44,839 nt of DNA from Paracoccaceae bacterium (GTDB taxonomy: Bacteria; Pseudomonadota; Alphaproteobacteria; Rhodobacterales; Rhodobacteraceae), in assembly GCA_020425125.1 (NCBI GenBank), contig JAGQRV010000015.1, positions 41,353-86,191 on the forward strand, written 5' to 3'. Shown here piece by piece: positions 24,564 to 33,882 of the stretch. A program made the translations under genes and the position numbers. The notes under the pieces were generated by a model. The model was not told where the DNA came from. It did not search any database and saw only the letters and a program-made list of their open reading frames with translations. The stretch's first letter is position 1, and each line of letters begins with the position of its first letter.

Positions 24564-25887
24564 CTCGTGCAGCCTTGATATAGATCAACGGATCGACGGG
24601 CGCGCCGCCCACGCGCACTTCATAATGAAGATGTGTGCCCGTCGAGCGACCGGAATTCCCCATAGCACCGATGCGGTCCCCGCGCGAGACCCTTTGGCCG
24701 ACTTTGACTTCGATTTTCGACAGATGGGCGAACCGGGTCTCGATCCCGAATTCATGCTGAATCCGGATCAACCGGCCGTAGCCGGATTCCCGACCCGCGA
24801 AGATCACGACCCCGTCGGCGCTGGCATAGATCGGCGTGCCATAGGCGCCCGCCCAGTCGAGCCCGGCATGAAGCCGCTTGCCGCGCCGGAACGGGTCCGA
24901 ACGGTAGCCAAAGCCCGAGGTCTGGCGCACCGTGGCCTCGACGGGGATCGCGAACGGAATCTTGTCCGCGGCCATCTTGTAAAGGGTCAGCAGGTCCATC
25001 TGGTCCATCACCGCCTTGGCCCGCAGCTCGTCCGGGGTTGGTGCGAACCCCTTTGTCGAGAAGGCGATCGGGCTCAGCGGCCCGCCTTCGCCCGAGGTCT
25101 CCGAACGGACGTCGTCGATCAGCTTGTCGGGCTCAAGGCCAACCTGGCGAAACATCTTGTCCAGCGGCTTGACCGCGAGGGTCATGGCATCCTCGAGCTG
25201 CGCAAAAATGCGGTCGCTTTCGGACTGCTGCGCATCGAGTTCCTCTTCCAGCTCGGCAAGGCGCTGGCCGGCCTGCGAGGCCGTGGCCTGCGCCGTGTCG
25301 CGCTCCGCGCTTGTGCGGTCGAGCGCATCGGTCAGCAGGGCGGCGGTCTTCTCGGCTTCGGCGCGGCGGCGTTCAAGCTCGTCGAGGGCCGAAGCCGCAT
25401 TGCCGCTGTCGACGACCGCAAGCTTCGCTTCGGCGCTGTCGCGTTCGCCCATGCTCTGCTTCAGCAGGCGCTGCAATGCGGCCGTGGTCTGCTCGAGCTC
25501 GCGGATGCGCATGTCCGAGGCGAAAATCCGGTCCTGGAAGCCGGACACCTCGCCGAGCGCCTCGTCGTAGCTGTGCTGCGCCTCCAGCGCGGCTGCGCGC
25601 TGCCGGTCGCGTTCGTCGGCCAGATCCTGGATGCGGCGTTCATAGAGCGCCTTTTCGGTGGCGACCGCCTGATGGGCTCCGGCTCCCTTGACGACATCGA
25701 TGACCAGATACGTGGTTGCAACCACCGACCACGACACCAGCGCCAGAATTGCTGCGCCTGCGAGAAGGTGCTGGCGCGGCCCCAGCCGGACGAACCTCGT
25801 GCCGCTTTCGGACTTGACGAAAATGCGTTTCTCGGGGAAGGCGCGGCGAAGAAGGCCCGGTCTGGCGGTTTCCGAGTTTTCTGTCAC
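24553..25887 (-). CDS. M23 (LytM-type) peptidoglycan endopeptidase, membrane-anchored
   Basis: Zinc peptidase that cleaves peptidoglycan cross-links, 444 residues from the GTG. It has a basic cytoplasmic tail, one transmembrane helix (about 41-65), and a long heptad-rich coiled coil (about 75-260, many Ala/Glu/Arg). The M23 domain has HAGLD (His340, Asp344) and HLH (His419, His421), so all zinc and catalytic residues are present. The GTG at 25887 is chosen because AGAGGA lies eight bases upstream; the longer frame to 26019 would run through the promoter region. It is upstream of and overlapping with the bactofilin gene. The N-terminal helix could let the cytoplasmic bactofilin contact this periplasmic enzyme. 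Confidence 0.93.
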   Translation of the reverse strand: MTENSETARPGLLRRAFPEKRIFVKSESGTRFVRLGPRQHLLAGAAILALVSWSVVATTYLVIDVVKGAGAHQAVATEKALYERRIQDLADERDRQRAAALEAQHSYDEALGEVSGFQDRIFASDMRIRELEQTTAALQRLLKQSMGERDSAEAKLAVVDSGNAASALDELERRRAEAEKTAALLTDALDRTSAERDTAQATASQAGQRLAELEEELDAQQSESDRIFAQLEDAMTLAVKPLDKMFRQVGLEPDKLIDDVRSETSGEGGPLSPIAFSTKGFAPTPDELRAKAVMDQMDLLTLYKMAADKIPFAIPVEATVRQTSGFGYRSDPFRRGKRLHAGLDWAGAYGTPIYASADGVVIFAGRESGYGRLIRIQHEFGIETRFAHLSKIEVKVGQRVSRGDRIGAMGNSGRSTGTHLHYEVRVGGAPVDPLIYIKAARDVL

Positions 25888-25973
25888 GCGGGATTCCTCT
25901 CCCCCCTTTTTATGCGTGCAAAACAGAACGTTAGCCGAGTCCGTTCTGACTTCGCCCGTCCCATCCCGGGCTG

Positions 25974-26003
25974 CGGATAGCGCGACTGCCGCCGCGCTGG
26001 CAA
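25974..26003 (-). promoter_or_regulatory. Possible promoter of the M23-bactofilin operon
   Basis: On the minus strand: -35 TTGCCA (26003-25998), an 18-base spacer, and -10 TATCCG (25979-25974). This would give a leader of about 80 bases before the GTG. Confidence 0.4.
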
Positions 26004-26039
26004 CCTCGCGGCAAGTCATCCACCATTAACGGCAAGAAT

Positions 26040-26061
26040 CCGCCGGCCCACAGGCCGGCGG
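26040..26061 (-). terminator. Hairpin between bcp and the M23 operon
   Basis: Perfect nine-base stem CCGCCGGCC (26040-26048) with GGCCGGCGG (26053-26061), loop CACA. On the minus strand it is followed by ATTCTTGCC, a weak U-rich tract. It separates bcp from the M23 promoter. Confidence 0.5.
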
Positions 26062-26118
26062 GAACCGGCCTAACAGGTTTGAATGACTGTTTGACAAGCT
26101 GTAGTTGCTGCAGTGCAG

Positions 26119-26137
26119 CGCGCGGCGGGGCCGCGCG
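26119..26137 (-). terminator. GC hairpin just after bcp
   Basis: Perfect eight-base stem CGCGCGGC (26119-26126) with GCCGCGCG (26130-26137), three-base loop, two bases beyond the bcp stop. There is no U-run. It may protect the mRNA 3' end rather than terminate. Confidence 0.4.
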
Positions 26138-26139
26138 GC

Positions 26140-26601
26140 TCAAAGCGCGGCGACGGCCTCCAGAACCTCGGCCACATGGCCCTTCACCTTCACCTTGCGC
26201 CAGATCCGCGCAACCGTGCCGTCGCTGTCGATCAGAAACGTTGAGCGCTCGATCCCCATCGATTTCCGGCCGTACATATTCTTCTCGACCCAGACGCCAT
26301 AGCGCTCGCAGACGTCGCTTTCGGCGTCGGAGAGGAGTGCGATGCCCAGATCGTGCTTGGCGCGAAACTTTCCGTGCGCGGCAATGCTGTCCTTCGAGAT
26401 GCCCAGGACGGTGGCGCCGGAATTCCGGAATGCATCCGCTTCGGCGGTGAAGTCCAGCGCCTCCAGCGTGCAACCGCTGGTATCGTCGCGGGGATAGAAA
26501 TATACCACGACCGGTCCACCTTCGAGGCTCGACAGCGTCACCTCCGGGCCGCCATCCTGGGGCAGGGTGAAATCCGGGGCGGTCTGGCCGATCTCGATCA
26601 T
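26140..26601 (-). CDS. bcp: Thiol peroxidase Bcp/PrxQ
   Basis: Peroxiredoxin of the PrxQ (bacterioferritin comigratory protein) group, which reduces hydroperoxides with electrons from thioredoxin, cytoplasmic, 153 residues. The peroxidatic Cys44 is in YPRDDTSGCTLEALDF. The resolving Cys five residues later, typical of E. coli Bcp, is absent (Leu instead). The only other Cys is Cys98 in SDVCERYGVW, in the helix where some PrxQ proteins carry the alternative resolving residue. AGGAGG precedes the ATG. It is divergent from the large AsmA-like gene, with 108 bases between that show no gene. Confidence 0.95.
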   Translation of the reverse strand: MIEIGQTAPDFTLPQDGGPEVTLSSLEGGPVVVYFYPRDDTSGCTLEALDFTAEADAFRNSGATVLGISKDSIAAHGKFRAKHDLGIALLSDAESDVCERYGVWVEKNMYGRKSMGIERSTFLIDSDGTVARIWRKVKVKGHVAEVLEAVAAL

Positions 26602-26709
26602 GGGAGCCTCCTGAAATGGCGGTCGTGCTTGCGCGGTGTTCCTACACGGGGCACAGAATGTCCAGCCGCGGGGGGCAGACGGCAGGGGAAAGCGGTTGGG
26701 AACCGGACG

Positions 26710-29700
26710 ATGACGCGACGGCGCAGGATGACACGGCGGGCCCGTGCCGTGCTGCTGTGGAGCCTCAGACTGACACTCGTTGCAGTGCTCGGAATCGCGG
26801 CGCTCCTCTGGTTTGCGACCCGATCCCCTGTTACGGCACCGGACTGGCTGACCGGGCGGGTCGTCGCTGCGCTGGATCAGGCCCTTGCGCCGAGCGGGCT
26901 GGCGGTTTCGCTGGACCGGCTCAGCCTCGATCTGCGCAACGATTTCACACCGGCGATCCGCGCCGAAGGAATGACCCTTTCAGACCGGACGGGCACCCCT
27001 CTGCTGACGCTGGATCAGATCGTCGCAGTGTTCAATGCCGAGGCGTTGCTGAAAGGCCGTGCCACTCCCACGGCACTTCGGGCCAGTGGCGCCACGGTCA
27101 ACCTCGGGCGGGACGAAAGGGGTCAGCTCAGCCTTCGACTGGGCCGGCAGACCGTGATGGAAGGCGCGCCAAGCCCGGGCGCGATGCTGGACCGGTTGCG
27201 CGGCATTCTCGATACGCCGCGGTTTGCCGGCCTTGTCAGCGTCGGAATCGAAGACGTGTCGCTCGGCTTTGACGACGCCTACAGGGGACACAAGCTCTCC
27301 AGCGAGAACGGCTATCTGCGACTGGAGCGGACGTCCGCAGGCGCACTCAGGCTGGATGCCGATCTCGGCCAGGTGGCAGGCGTCGGCGAGGTCGGCGCCG
27401 CGCCGGGTCACGTGGGTGTCATGGTCGACAGCCCTGCGCCGGGCGCCGCCGATGGCCGCGTCTCGCTGCGCGGCGTGGTTCCGGCCCGCATCGCCGGAAT
27501 TGCCGGGGTCTTGCCATTGGCCGATCTCCTCGCGAGGATCGACGCCCCGGTCTCGCTGTCCCTCAGAGGAGGGCTTGATAGAGACGGTCAGGTCGGCGCG
27601 CTGTCGGGATCAATCTCGGTCGGCGACGGGCGGCTGGATCTGCCGGGCCGGGACGCACCGCTTGAGATTGACCAGGCGCGCAGTGACCTGGCACTGAGTG
27701 CAGCAAAGGATGACCTGACACTGTCCGACCTGACGGTCAGCGCGCCGCTGTTCGAGGTCTCCGGCAGGCTGGAGCTTAGCGCCGATGCGGCGGCAGGGGC
27801 TCCCGACGGGGCGATCATTGCTCAGGCAGCGCTGACCCGGCTCAGCGTCACCGCGGAGCAGTTCTATGCGACACCGCTCGTTCTGGACGGTCTCTGGGCG
27901 GATCTGCGGTATGATCGCAACAGTGATGAGGTCGAGATCGCCTCGTTGACGGCCACGCAGAAGGATCTGCGTCTGGTCGCCAGCGGCAGCCTGCGGGCCG
28001 CGCGCCACCCTGCGGGCCCGGGACACGATGAAGCGCCGCCGGGGCTTCAGAGTCTGGCGCTCGACGTCTCGGCAGACAGGATCACGCCGGCACAGCTTGT
28101 CGCGCTCTGGCCCGACGGGCCGGCACAGGGCGCGCGGGAGTGGATCGGCGAGCGCGTGGAGGGCGGCGAGTTCCGCAACGCCCACGCCGCGCTCCGCATG
28201 GCCCGCGGGGGCGAGCCCGATCTGGGTGTGACCTTCGAGATGGCCGATGCCATCGTTCGCCCAGTGCCGGTCCTGCCACCGATCACCGACGGGAAGGGAA
28301 TGGGGCAGATCACCGGTCACACGCTGGCGATCCGCGTCGCGAGCGCCCGGATGGCGCCACCGGAAGGCGCGCCGATCGCGCTCAGCGACGGCGATATCGA
28401 GATTGCCGATTTCACCACACCGCATGCGCCGCTTCAGGTGCGGCTCCAGGCGCGCTCGAATGCGGAGTCGGCGTTGTCGCTGCTGTCACACCCGCCGTTC
28501 CGGGACGACGGTCCCGAGGCAGACAGCGACGTGGGACTCGCTCCGGACGAGGCGGAAGGCAACGTCGCTCTCACCATTTCGCTGACTGTCCCACTTAGGA
28601 AGTCGACCCGGTTCAAGGATGTGGACTTCGCCGTAACCGGCACGATCGACGAATTCCGGAGCACCGAGCTCTTGCCGGACCGCACCCTGACGTCGGACCG
28701 GCTGGCAATCGCCGCGGACCCGCGGACGGTCACCGTGTCGGGTCCTGCCGAGGTGGACGCACAGCCGATGGACGTGCGGTACACGCACCCGTTGCGGGAC
28801 CGGAGCGCCCCTGAGGGGACACCAACGGATCCCTCGACTGTCCGCGCCGAGGGGCCGCTCACCGACGCGCTGGCGCGCACCTTCGGCGTTGCGCTGCCGA
28901 AGGGGGCGGTAACGGGGGCGGGCCGCATCACCGCCGACATCACCCTTCCCAAGGGAGCGCCGCCGGTACTGAAGCTGCATGGCGATCTGGCCGGCCTGAG
29001 TGTCTCGATCCCCGCACTCGGGGTCGGCAAGGGCCGCGGCACCGCGGGCACGCTGGACGTCAGCGGGCGACTTGGGCCCGACGCTCGGCTTGACCCGATC
29101 AAGGTCGTCTTTCCGGGGCTGTCGCTCGATGCGTCGACCGATCTCGTGCAGGGGCAGGGTGCCGAAGCCGTGACCCTCAAGCGGATCCGGATCGGGCGCT
29201 GGCTCGACGCGCGCGGCACGTTCTGGCCGGGTCACTCGGGCACGCCGCGGGTGGCCCTTTCCGGCGGGACGCTCGACATCCGCAATCTGCCGAAGCGCGG
29301 TGGCAGCGGGGGGCCGGGTCTTACCGGGATCGATGTGGCGCTGGACCGCGTGGTCGTGACCGACCGGATCGCCCTGACAAACATGCGCGGCCACCTTTCC
29401 GGACGGCTGTCAGGCGTTCTCGACGGGCAGATGAATGGCGGTCCGGCCGTCAACGTCACGCTGTCTGCGCAGGATGGCGGCCTGGCGATCCGCCTGAAGG
29501 GAAATGACGCCGGGGCGATTCTGCGCGCCGCCAGGCTCTTCGACACACTCCACGGCGGGGCTCTGGACCTCAGGCTCGTCCCGGCAGGGCGCGAGCGGTA
29601 TCGTGGCCAGGCGCATATCACAGACGCCGCATTGCGCGACGCGCCGGCCATGGCGGAGTTGCTGTCGGCGCTCAGCATTATCGGCGGACTCGATCAACTC

Positions 29701-30063
29701 GCGGGCGAAGGCATTCGGTTTTCCGACATCCGGACGGATTTCATATTTGCGCCCGATCGGATCGACGTCCAGTCGGGCAGCGCGGTCGGCGCCTCGATCG
29801 GGCTGTCCTGCGAAGGCAGCGTGGATCTGAGGCGGGACTGGCTCGATCTCCAGGGCGTTGTCTCGCCGGTCTTCTTTCTCAATCGTGCCGGCGGTGTCCG
29901 TCCGGGCGAGGGGTTGATCGGGATCAACTACCGTCTGACCGGGCCGGCCGCCAAGCCGAAGATCTCGGTCAATCCGCTGTCGATCCTCGCCCCGGGGTTC
30001 CTGCGGGAGATTTTCCGCGGCCGGAACGAACCGCCGGGCGTTTCGCGTGAGAGCGGGGACTAA
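26710..30063 (+). CDS. AsmA/YhdP-like protein (DUF3971 and AsmA-like C-terminal region)
   Basis: Very large envelope protein, 1117 residues, with one N-terminal transmembrane helix (about 12-35) after an Arg-rich start, the rest periplasmic. It has the composition of AsmA-like repeat-beta-groove proteins: long runs of beta strands with recurring L-x-L-x-G patterns and few Cys. The end (about 1000-1090: FDTLHGGALDLRLVPAGRERYRG, LSIIGGLDQLAGEGIRFSDI) is the conserved AsmA-like C-terminal region. YhdP, TamB and YdbH of this superfamily move phospholipids between membranes in E. coli; the same job here is inference. The ATG at 26710 is used; a second six codons on is possible. It ends three bases before queA. 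Confidence 0.85.
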   Translation: MTRRRRMTRRARAVLLWSLRLTLVAVLGIAALLWFATRSPVTAPDWLTGRVVAALDQALAPSGLAVSLDRLSLDLRNDFTPAIRAEGMTLSDRTGTPLLTLDQIVAVFNAEALLKGRATPTALRASGATVNLGRDERGQLSLRLGRQTVMEGAPSPGAMLDRLRGILDTPRFAGLVSVGIEDVSLGFDDAYRGHKLSSENGYLRLERTSAGALRLDADLGQVAGVGEVGAAPGHVGVMVDSPAPGAADGRVSLRGVVPARIAGIAGVLPLADLLARIDAPVSLSLRGGLDRDGQVGALSGSISVGDGRLDLPGRDAPLEIDQARSDLALSAAKDDLTLSDLTVSAPLFEVSGRLELSADAAAGAPDGAIIAQAALTRLSVTAEQFYATPLVLDGLWADLRYDRNSDEVEIASLTATQKDLRLVASGSLRAARHPAGPGHDEAPPGLQSLALDVSADRITPAQLVALWPDGPAQGAREWIGERVEGGEFRNAHAALRMARGGEPDLGVTFEMADAIVRPVPVLPPITDGKGMGQITGHTLAIRVASARMAPPEGAPIALSDGDIEIADFTTPHAPLQVRLQARSNAESALSLLSHPPFRDDGPEADSDVGLAPDEAEGNVALTISLTVPLRKSTRFKDVDFAVTGTIDEFRSTELLPDRTLTSDRLAIAADPRTVTVSGPAEVDAQPMDVRYTHPLRDRSAPEGTPTDPSTVRAEGPLTDALARTFGVALPKGAVTGAGRITADITLPKGAPPVLKLHGDLAGLSVSIPALGVGKGRGTAGTLDVSGRLGPDARLDPIKVVFPGLSLDASTDLVQGQGAEAVTLKRIRIGRWLDARGTFWPGHSGTPRVALSGGTLDIRNLPKRGGSGGPGLTGIDVALDRVVVTDRIALTNMRGHLSGRLSGVLDGQMNGGPAVNVTLSAQDGGLAIRLKGNDAGAILRAARLFDTLHGGALDLRLVPAGRERYRGQAHITDAALRDAPAMAELLSALSIIGGLDQLAGEGIRFSDIRTDFIFAPDRIDVQSGSAVGASIGLSCEGSVDLRRDWLDLQGVVSPVFFLNRAGGVRPGEGLIGINYRLTGPAAKPKISVNPLSILAPGFLREIFRGRNEPPGVSRESGD

Positions 30064-30066
30064 ACC

Positions 30067-31122
30067 GTGCAGCTCAGCGATTTCGATTTCGATCTCCCGG
30101 ACGATCTGATCGCGACCCGCCCGGTGCGGCCGCGCTCCGCCGCTCGACTTCTCGTTGCGAGCCGGGGCGGAGAGACGGACGCGCATGTGCAGGATCTGCC
30201 GCGGTTCCTGCGGCCCGGAGACCGGCTCGTCCTGAACGACACGAAGGTGCTTCCGGCGCGGCTCAGCGGCATCCGAAGCCGCGCCAGTACCAGCGGCAGC
30301 GGGACGGCGCGGATCGAGGTCACGCTGCTTGAACCGCGGCCGGGCGGCATCTGGTCGGCGCTGGTCAGGCCTCTGCGCAAGGTGCGGGACGGTGAAGTGA
30401 TCGCTTTCTCGGATAGACTGTCGGCGCGCCTGATCGGCCGGGAGCCGGACAATACCGCGCGGCTGGAGCTGAATCTGACCGGCTCCGATCTGGAAGCGGA
30501 ACTGGGCCGCAGCGGTGCGATGCCCCTGCCGCCCTATATCGCCGCGCGCCGCCCCGCCGATGCGCAGGACCTGACCGACTACCAGTCGGTCTTCGCGCGC
30601 CGGGTCGGGGCAGTGGCGGCACCGACCGCCTCGCTCCATTTCGACGCGCCGCTGCTTGCTGCGCTCGCCGAGATGGAGGTCGGATTTTCGCACGTCACGC
30701 TGCATGTCGGGGCGGGCACGTTCCTGTCGGTCAAGGTCGAGGACCCGCGCCAGCACCGGATGCATGCCGAATGGGGCGAGGTCTCCGAAACGACGGCTGC
30801 CGAGATCGCCGCGACGCGGGCGTCTGGGGGGCGGATCGTTCCGGTCGGCACGACCGCGCTGCGGCTGATCGAGACTGCCGCCCGTAGGACCGGCCGCGTC
30901 GAACCCTGGGCGGCCCCGACGGACATCTTCATCTATCCGGGATTCACCTTCCACACGACAGATGCGCTGATGACCAATTTTCACCTTCCGCGGTCGACCC
31001 TCATCATGCTGGTTTCGGCATTGATGGGGACCGATCGGATTCGCGCGATCTACGCCCATGCGGTAACGCAGCGCTATCGCTTCTTCTCCTATGGGGACGC
31101 GTCGCTCCTGATCCCCGGTTGA
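30067..31122 (+). CDS. queA: tRNA ribosyltransferase-isomerase
   Basis: S-adenosylmethionine:tRNA ribosyltransferase-isomerase, which builds epoxyqueuosine on the wobble base of Asp, Asn, His and Tyr tRNAs, 351 residues. It begins [18 protein letters not shown] and contains [39 protein letters not shown] and the C-terminal [16 protein letters not shown], the usual QueA blocks in order. The start is GTG at 30067, three bases after the AsmA-like stop, so translation is probably re-initiated from that gene. Its substrates include tRNA-Asp, two copies of which lie in this window; the link is coincidental as far as can be seen. Confidence 0.97.
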   Translation: MQLSDFDFDLPDDLIATRPVRPRSAARLLVASRGGETDAHVQDLPRFLRPGDRLVLNDTKVLPARLSGIRSRASTSGSGTARIEVTLLEPRPGGIWSALVRPLRKVRDGEVIAFSDRLSARLIGREPDNTARLELNLTGSDLEAELGRSGAMPLPPYIAARRPADAQDLTDYQSVFARRVGAVAAPTASLHFDAPLLAALAEMEVGFSHVTLHVGAGTFLSVKVEDPRQHRMHAEWGEVSETTAAEIAATRASGGRIVPVGTTALRLIETAARRTGRVEPWAAPTDIFIYPGFTFHTTDALMTNFHLPRSTLIMLVSALMGTDRIRAIYAHAVTQRYRFFSYGDASLLIPG

Positions 31123-31264
31123 TCCTTCGAGCCGCGCAACCGTTGGAGTAGGGATTTCCGGCAACAGGAGGATTTTGCCCCGCCGTTCGGCGCAATCGCT
31201 GTTCCCATCTCCGCGCCCAAATTGTAGGCGGTCAGAAAACGCGTCGCATGACCTGGTCGAACCG

Positions 31265-32608
31265 ATGATCGAGACCCTTTCCCGGACCTGGGCGCTTCTG
31301 CTTGGGGTGATGTTCCTGATGGTCGGCAACGGCATCCAGGGCACGCTTCTCGGCGTCCGCGGATCGATGGAGGGCTTTTCGACATTCCAACTGTCGCTTG
31401 TGATGTCGGCCTATTTCGCCGGGTTCCTCGGCGGCTCGCGCTTCGCGCCCGACCTGATCCGCAGGGTCGGCCACGTCCGGGTCTTCGCCGCGCTCGGCTC
31501 GTTCATCTCGGCGATCCTGATCCTCTACCCCACGGTCACCAATCCCTGGGCATGGATCGGTCTTCGCGTGCTGATGGGGTTCTGTTTCTCGGGGGTCTAC
31601 GTCACCGCGGAAAGCTGGCTGAACAATGCCACCAGCAACGCCAATCGCGGCCTCGCCCTGTCGCTCTACATGGTCGCGCAAATGATTGGCATCATCTCGG
31701 CGCAGGGCCTGATGACCGCGACCGACCCGAGCGGATTCATTCCCTTCGTGATTCCGTCGGTGCTGGTGTCGATCGCCTTCGCCCCGATCCTGCTGTCGAT
31801 CACGCCGACGCCGGCGTTCGAGCGCACGCGGGCGATGGGCGTCATGGAGCTGTTCCGAATCTCGCCGCTCAGTTGCGTCGGCGTCTTCCTTCTGGGCGGT
31901 GTTTTTTCCACCGTCTTCGGCATGGCATCGGTCTATGGCGGGCAGACCGGCCTGTCGGTCAACCAGATTTCGACTTTCGTCGCGGCGGTCTATGTCGGCG
32001 GGCTGATCGCCCAGTTTCCGCTTGGCCTGCTTTCGGACCGGATCGACCGTCGGCGCGTCATTCTCTACGCGCTCGCCGTCGGGATGTGCGGCGGGCTGCT
32101 CGGCGCGGCCAGCGGCAGCTATACGCTGCTGGTTATCTCGGCCCTTATCGTGGGCGGCACGGCCAACCCGCTCTACGGGCTCTTCATCGCCTACGGCAAC
32201 GACCATCTGGATGCGGACCGGATGGCGGCCGCGTCGGGGCGGTTCATCTTCCTGAACGGGATCGGTGCCACGAGCGGGCCGCTTCTGACCGGCTGGCTGA
32301 TGGGGGTGGTGGGGCCCGTGGGCTTCTGGTTCTTCATCGCGGCGCTCTACGCATTGCTGCTGGTCTACGGCATCTACCGGTCCTTCCGGCGTCCGGCGCG
32401 GCGTCCGGCGGATACCGGGAACTATGCACCCGTCCTGCCGGTTTCCACTGCTGTCGCCGTTTCCGCGGCGCAGGAATACTATGTGGAAACCTCCGACGAG
32501 GAAACTGGCGGGAATGCCGGCGCGACGGAAGAGGCGCCGGTGGATGAGGAGACCGAACCGCTGCCGGCCCCTGGGGCACCCGCTCACGAGACCGCAGCAC
32601 AGTCGTAA
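31265..32608 (+). CDS. MFS transporter
   Basis: Major facilitator superfamily carrier, 447 residues with about 12 transmembrane helices. The inter-helix 2-3 signature appears as GSRFAPDLIRRVGHVRVF, its second-half echo as GLLSDRIDRRRVILYAL, and SGVYVTAESWLNNATSNANRG marks helices 4-5. This is close to the YcaD-type branch with unknown substrate. The cytoplasmic C-terminus (about 380-447) is disordered and acidic. The ATG at 31265 fits the usual N-terminus but has no ribosome site; a TTG at 31175 with AGGAGG three bases before it would add 30 residues. It is separated from queA by 142 bases that show no other gene. Confidence 0.88.
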   Translation: MIETLSRTWALLLGVMFLMVGNGIQGTLLGVRGSMEGFSTFQLSLVMSAYFAGFLGGSRFAPDLIRRVGHVRVFAALGSFISAILILYPTVTNPWAWIGLRVLMGFCFSGVYVTAESWLNNATSNANRGLALSLYMVAQMIGIISAQGLMTATDPSGFIPFVIPSVLVSIAFAPILLSITPTPAFERTRAMGVMELFRISPLSCVGVFLLGGVFSTVFGMASVYGGQTGLSVNQISTFVAAVYVGGLIAQFPLGLLSDRIDRRRVILYALAVGMCGGLLGAASGSYTLLVISALIVGGTANPLYGLFIAYGNDHLDADRMAAASGRFIFLNGIGATSGPLLTGWLMGVVGPVGFWFFIAALYALLLVYGIYRSFRRPARRPADTGNYAPVLPVSTAVAVSAAQEYYVETSDEETGGNAGATEEAPVDEETEPLPAPGAPAHETAAQS

Positions 32609-32667
32609 CCAGTTTTGACCAGGGCACACTTGCATGAGTCGGAATATTCCGGCGAGATGGTGACAAC

Positions 32668-33252
32668 ATGGAACAGATCGTGATCAACCCCGACGATATC
32701 CTGACCTTCTGGATCGATGAGACCGGAGAGGAGGGATGGTACCGGCAGAGCGATGCGCTCGACGCCGAGATACGCCGCCGTTTCCAGGACGTCTGGGAAG
32801 CCGCGCGCAACCATCAGCTCGGCTGGACGCCGACCCCGCACAGCACGCTTGCGCTGCTGATCGTGCTCGATCAGTTTCCGCGCAACATGTTCCGGGGCGA
32901 CCCGCGGGCCTTCGCGACCGACCGGCTGGCGCTGGCGAAGGCGAAATGCGCAATCGAAAAGGACTGGGACCTCAGGATCGACGGGCCGGCGCGGCAATTC
33001 TTCTACATGCCGTTCGAGCATTCGGAATGCCTCGCGGACCAGGAGCGCGCCGTGCGCCTCTTCCTCGAGCGGATGCCGGAAAGTTCCGAGAACCTGCTCC
33101 ACGCCCAGGCGCATCGCGACGTGATCCGTCGCTTCGGACGCTTCCCGACCCGCAACGCCGTGCTCAGCCGGTCCAGCACCGAAGCGGAGACAAGCTTCCT
33201 CGGCGACGGCGGGTACGGACGCGTCGTGGACTCTCTGCGCCAAGCGTCCTAA
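32668..33252 (+). CDS. DUF924 family protein
   Basis: Cytoplasmic helical protein of the DUF924 family, 194 residues, function not established. Family blocks are clear: ILTFWIDE near the N-terminus, HSTLALLIVLDQFPRNMFRG, FYMPFEHSECLADQERAV, and HRDVIRRFGRFPTRNAVLSR. The fold is TPR-like. It starts 59 bases after the MFS gene and ends 68 bases before the GNAT gene on the same strand, so the three may be co-transcribed, though no functional link is known. Confidence 0.9.
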   Translation: MEQIVINPDDILTFWIDETGEEGWYRQSDALDAEIRRRFQDVWEAARNHQLGWTPTPHSTLALLIVLDQFPRNMFRGDPRAFATDRLALAKAKCAIEKDWDLRIDGPARQFFYMPFEHSECLADQERAVRLFLERMPESSENLLHAQAHRDVIRRFGRFPTRNAVLSRSSTEAETSFLGDGGYGRVVDSLRQAS

Positions 33253-33320
33253 CACCTGCCCAAGACTTGGATCGGGCCTGCGGCGACGCCGCGGCCCGGC
33301 GGGGACGAGGACAGGGTCAA

Positions 33321-33863
33321 GTGTTCTGGCTGCACGAGGAAACCCAGGACGATTACTGGGAGGTCGAGGCACTTTATGACCTCTGCTTCGCGCCGGGCCG
33401 CGAGGCTCTGTCCTCCTATCGTCTGCGCGACGGCGTGGCGCCCCTGCACAGTCTGTCGCGGGTGGCGCGCGACAGGGACGGGACTCTGGCGGGAGCGATC
33501 CGCTATTGGCCGGTCCGCGTCAGCGGCGCGGCAGGGGGGGCGGAGTGGCCAGTACTGCTGCTGGGTCCGGTTGCCGTCCATCCCACGCATCAGGGCGAAG
33601 GACTGGGGGCCCTGCTGATTCAGGAAAGCGTCGCGGCGGCTGCGCAGGACGGCTGGGAACGGGTTCTTCTGGTCGGAGACGAGCCCTATTACGGCCGCTT
33701 CGGATTCCATCGCCTCAATGGCGTCGACATGCCGCCGCCGACCAATCCCGACCGGGTTCTGGGGTTGCCGCTCCGAAATGGTGCCTGGGATCAGGTCCGG
33801 GGGGCGGTTGTCAGCGTGGCGACAGGATCCGCTCCGCGCGCACTCTGGCACGGAACGGGCTGA
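33321..33863 (+). CDS. GNAT-family N-acetyltransferase
   Basis: Acetyl-CoA-dependent acetyltransferase of the GNAT fold (YhbS-like), 180 residues from the GTG at 33321, which has AGGACAGG upstream. The acetyl-CoA pyrophosphate loop is in LGPVAVHPTHQGEGLGALLI (Q-x-x-G-x-G pattern), and the YYGRFGF block near residue 130 is typical of the YhbS branch. The same frame is open for 195 codons upstream, but that stretch overlaps the DUF924 gene and is a shadow. It converges with ptsP, with 19 bases between the stops. The acceptor is unknown. Confidence 0.88.
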   Translation: MFWLHEETQDDYWEVEALYDLCFAPGREALSSYRLRDGVAPLHSLSRVARDRDGTLAGAIRYWPVRVSGAAGGAEWPVLLLGPVAVHPTHQGEGLGALLIQESVAAAAQDGWERVLLVGDEPYYGRFGFHRLNGVDMPPPTNPDRVLGLPLRNGAWDQVRGAVVSVATGSAPRALWHGTG

Positions 33864-33882
33864 GGCGTACGACCTGCCGCGT

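Noticed and set aside
29410-31344. 644-codon minus-strand frame opposite the AsmA-like gene end and queA
   Set aside because: Both plus-strand genes are recognisable by motif; the antisense frame is Arg/Pro-rich noise.
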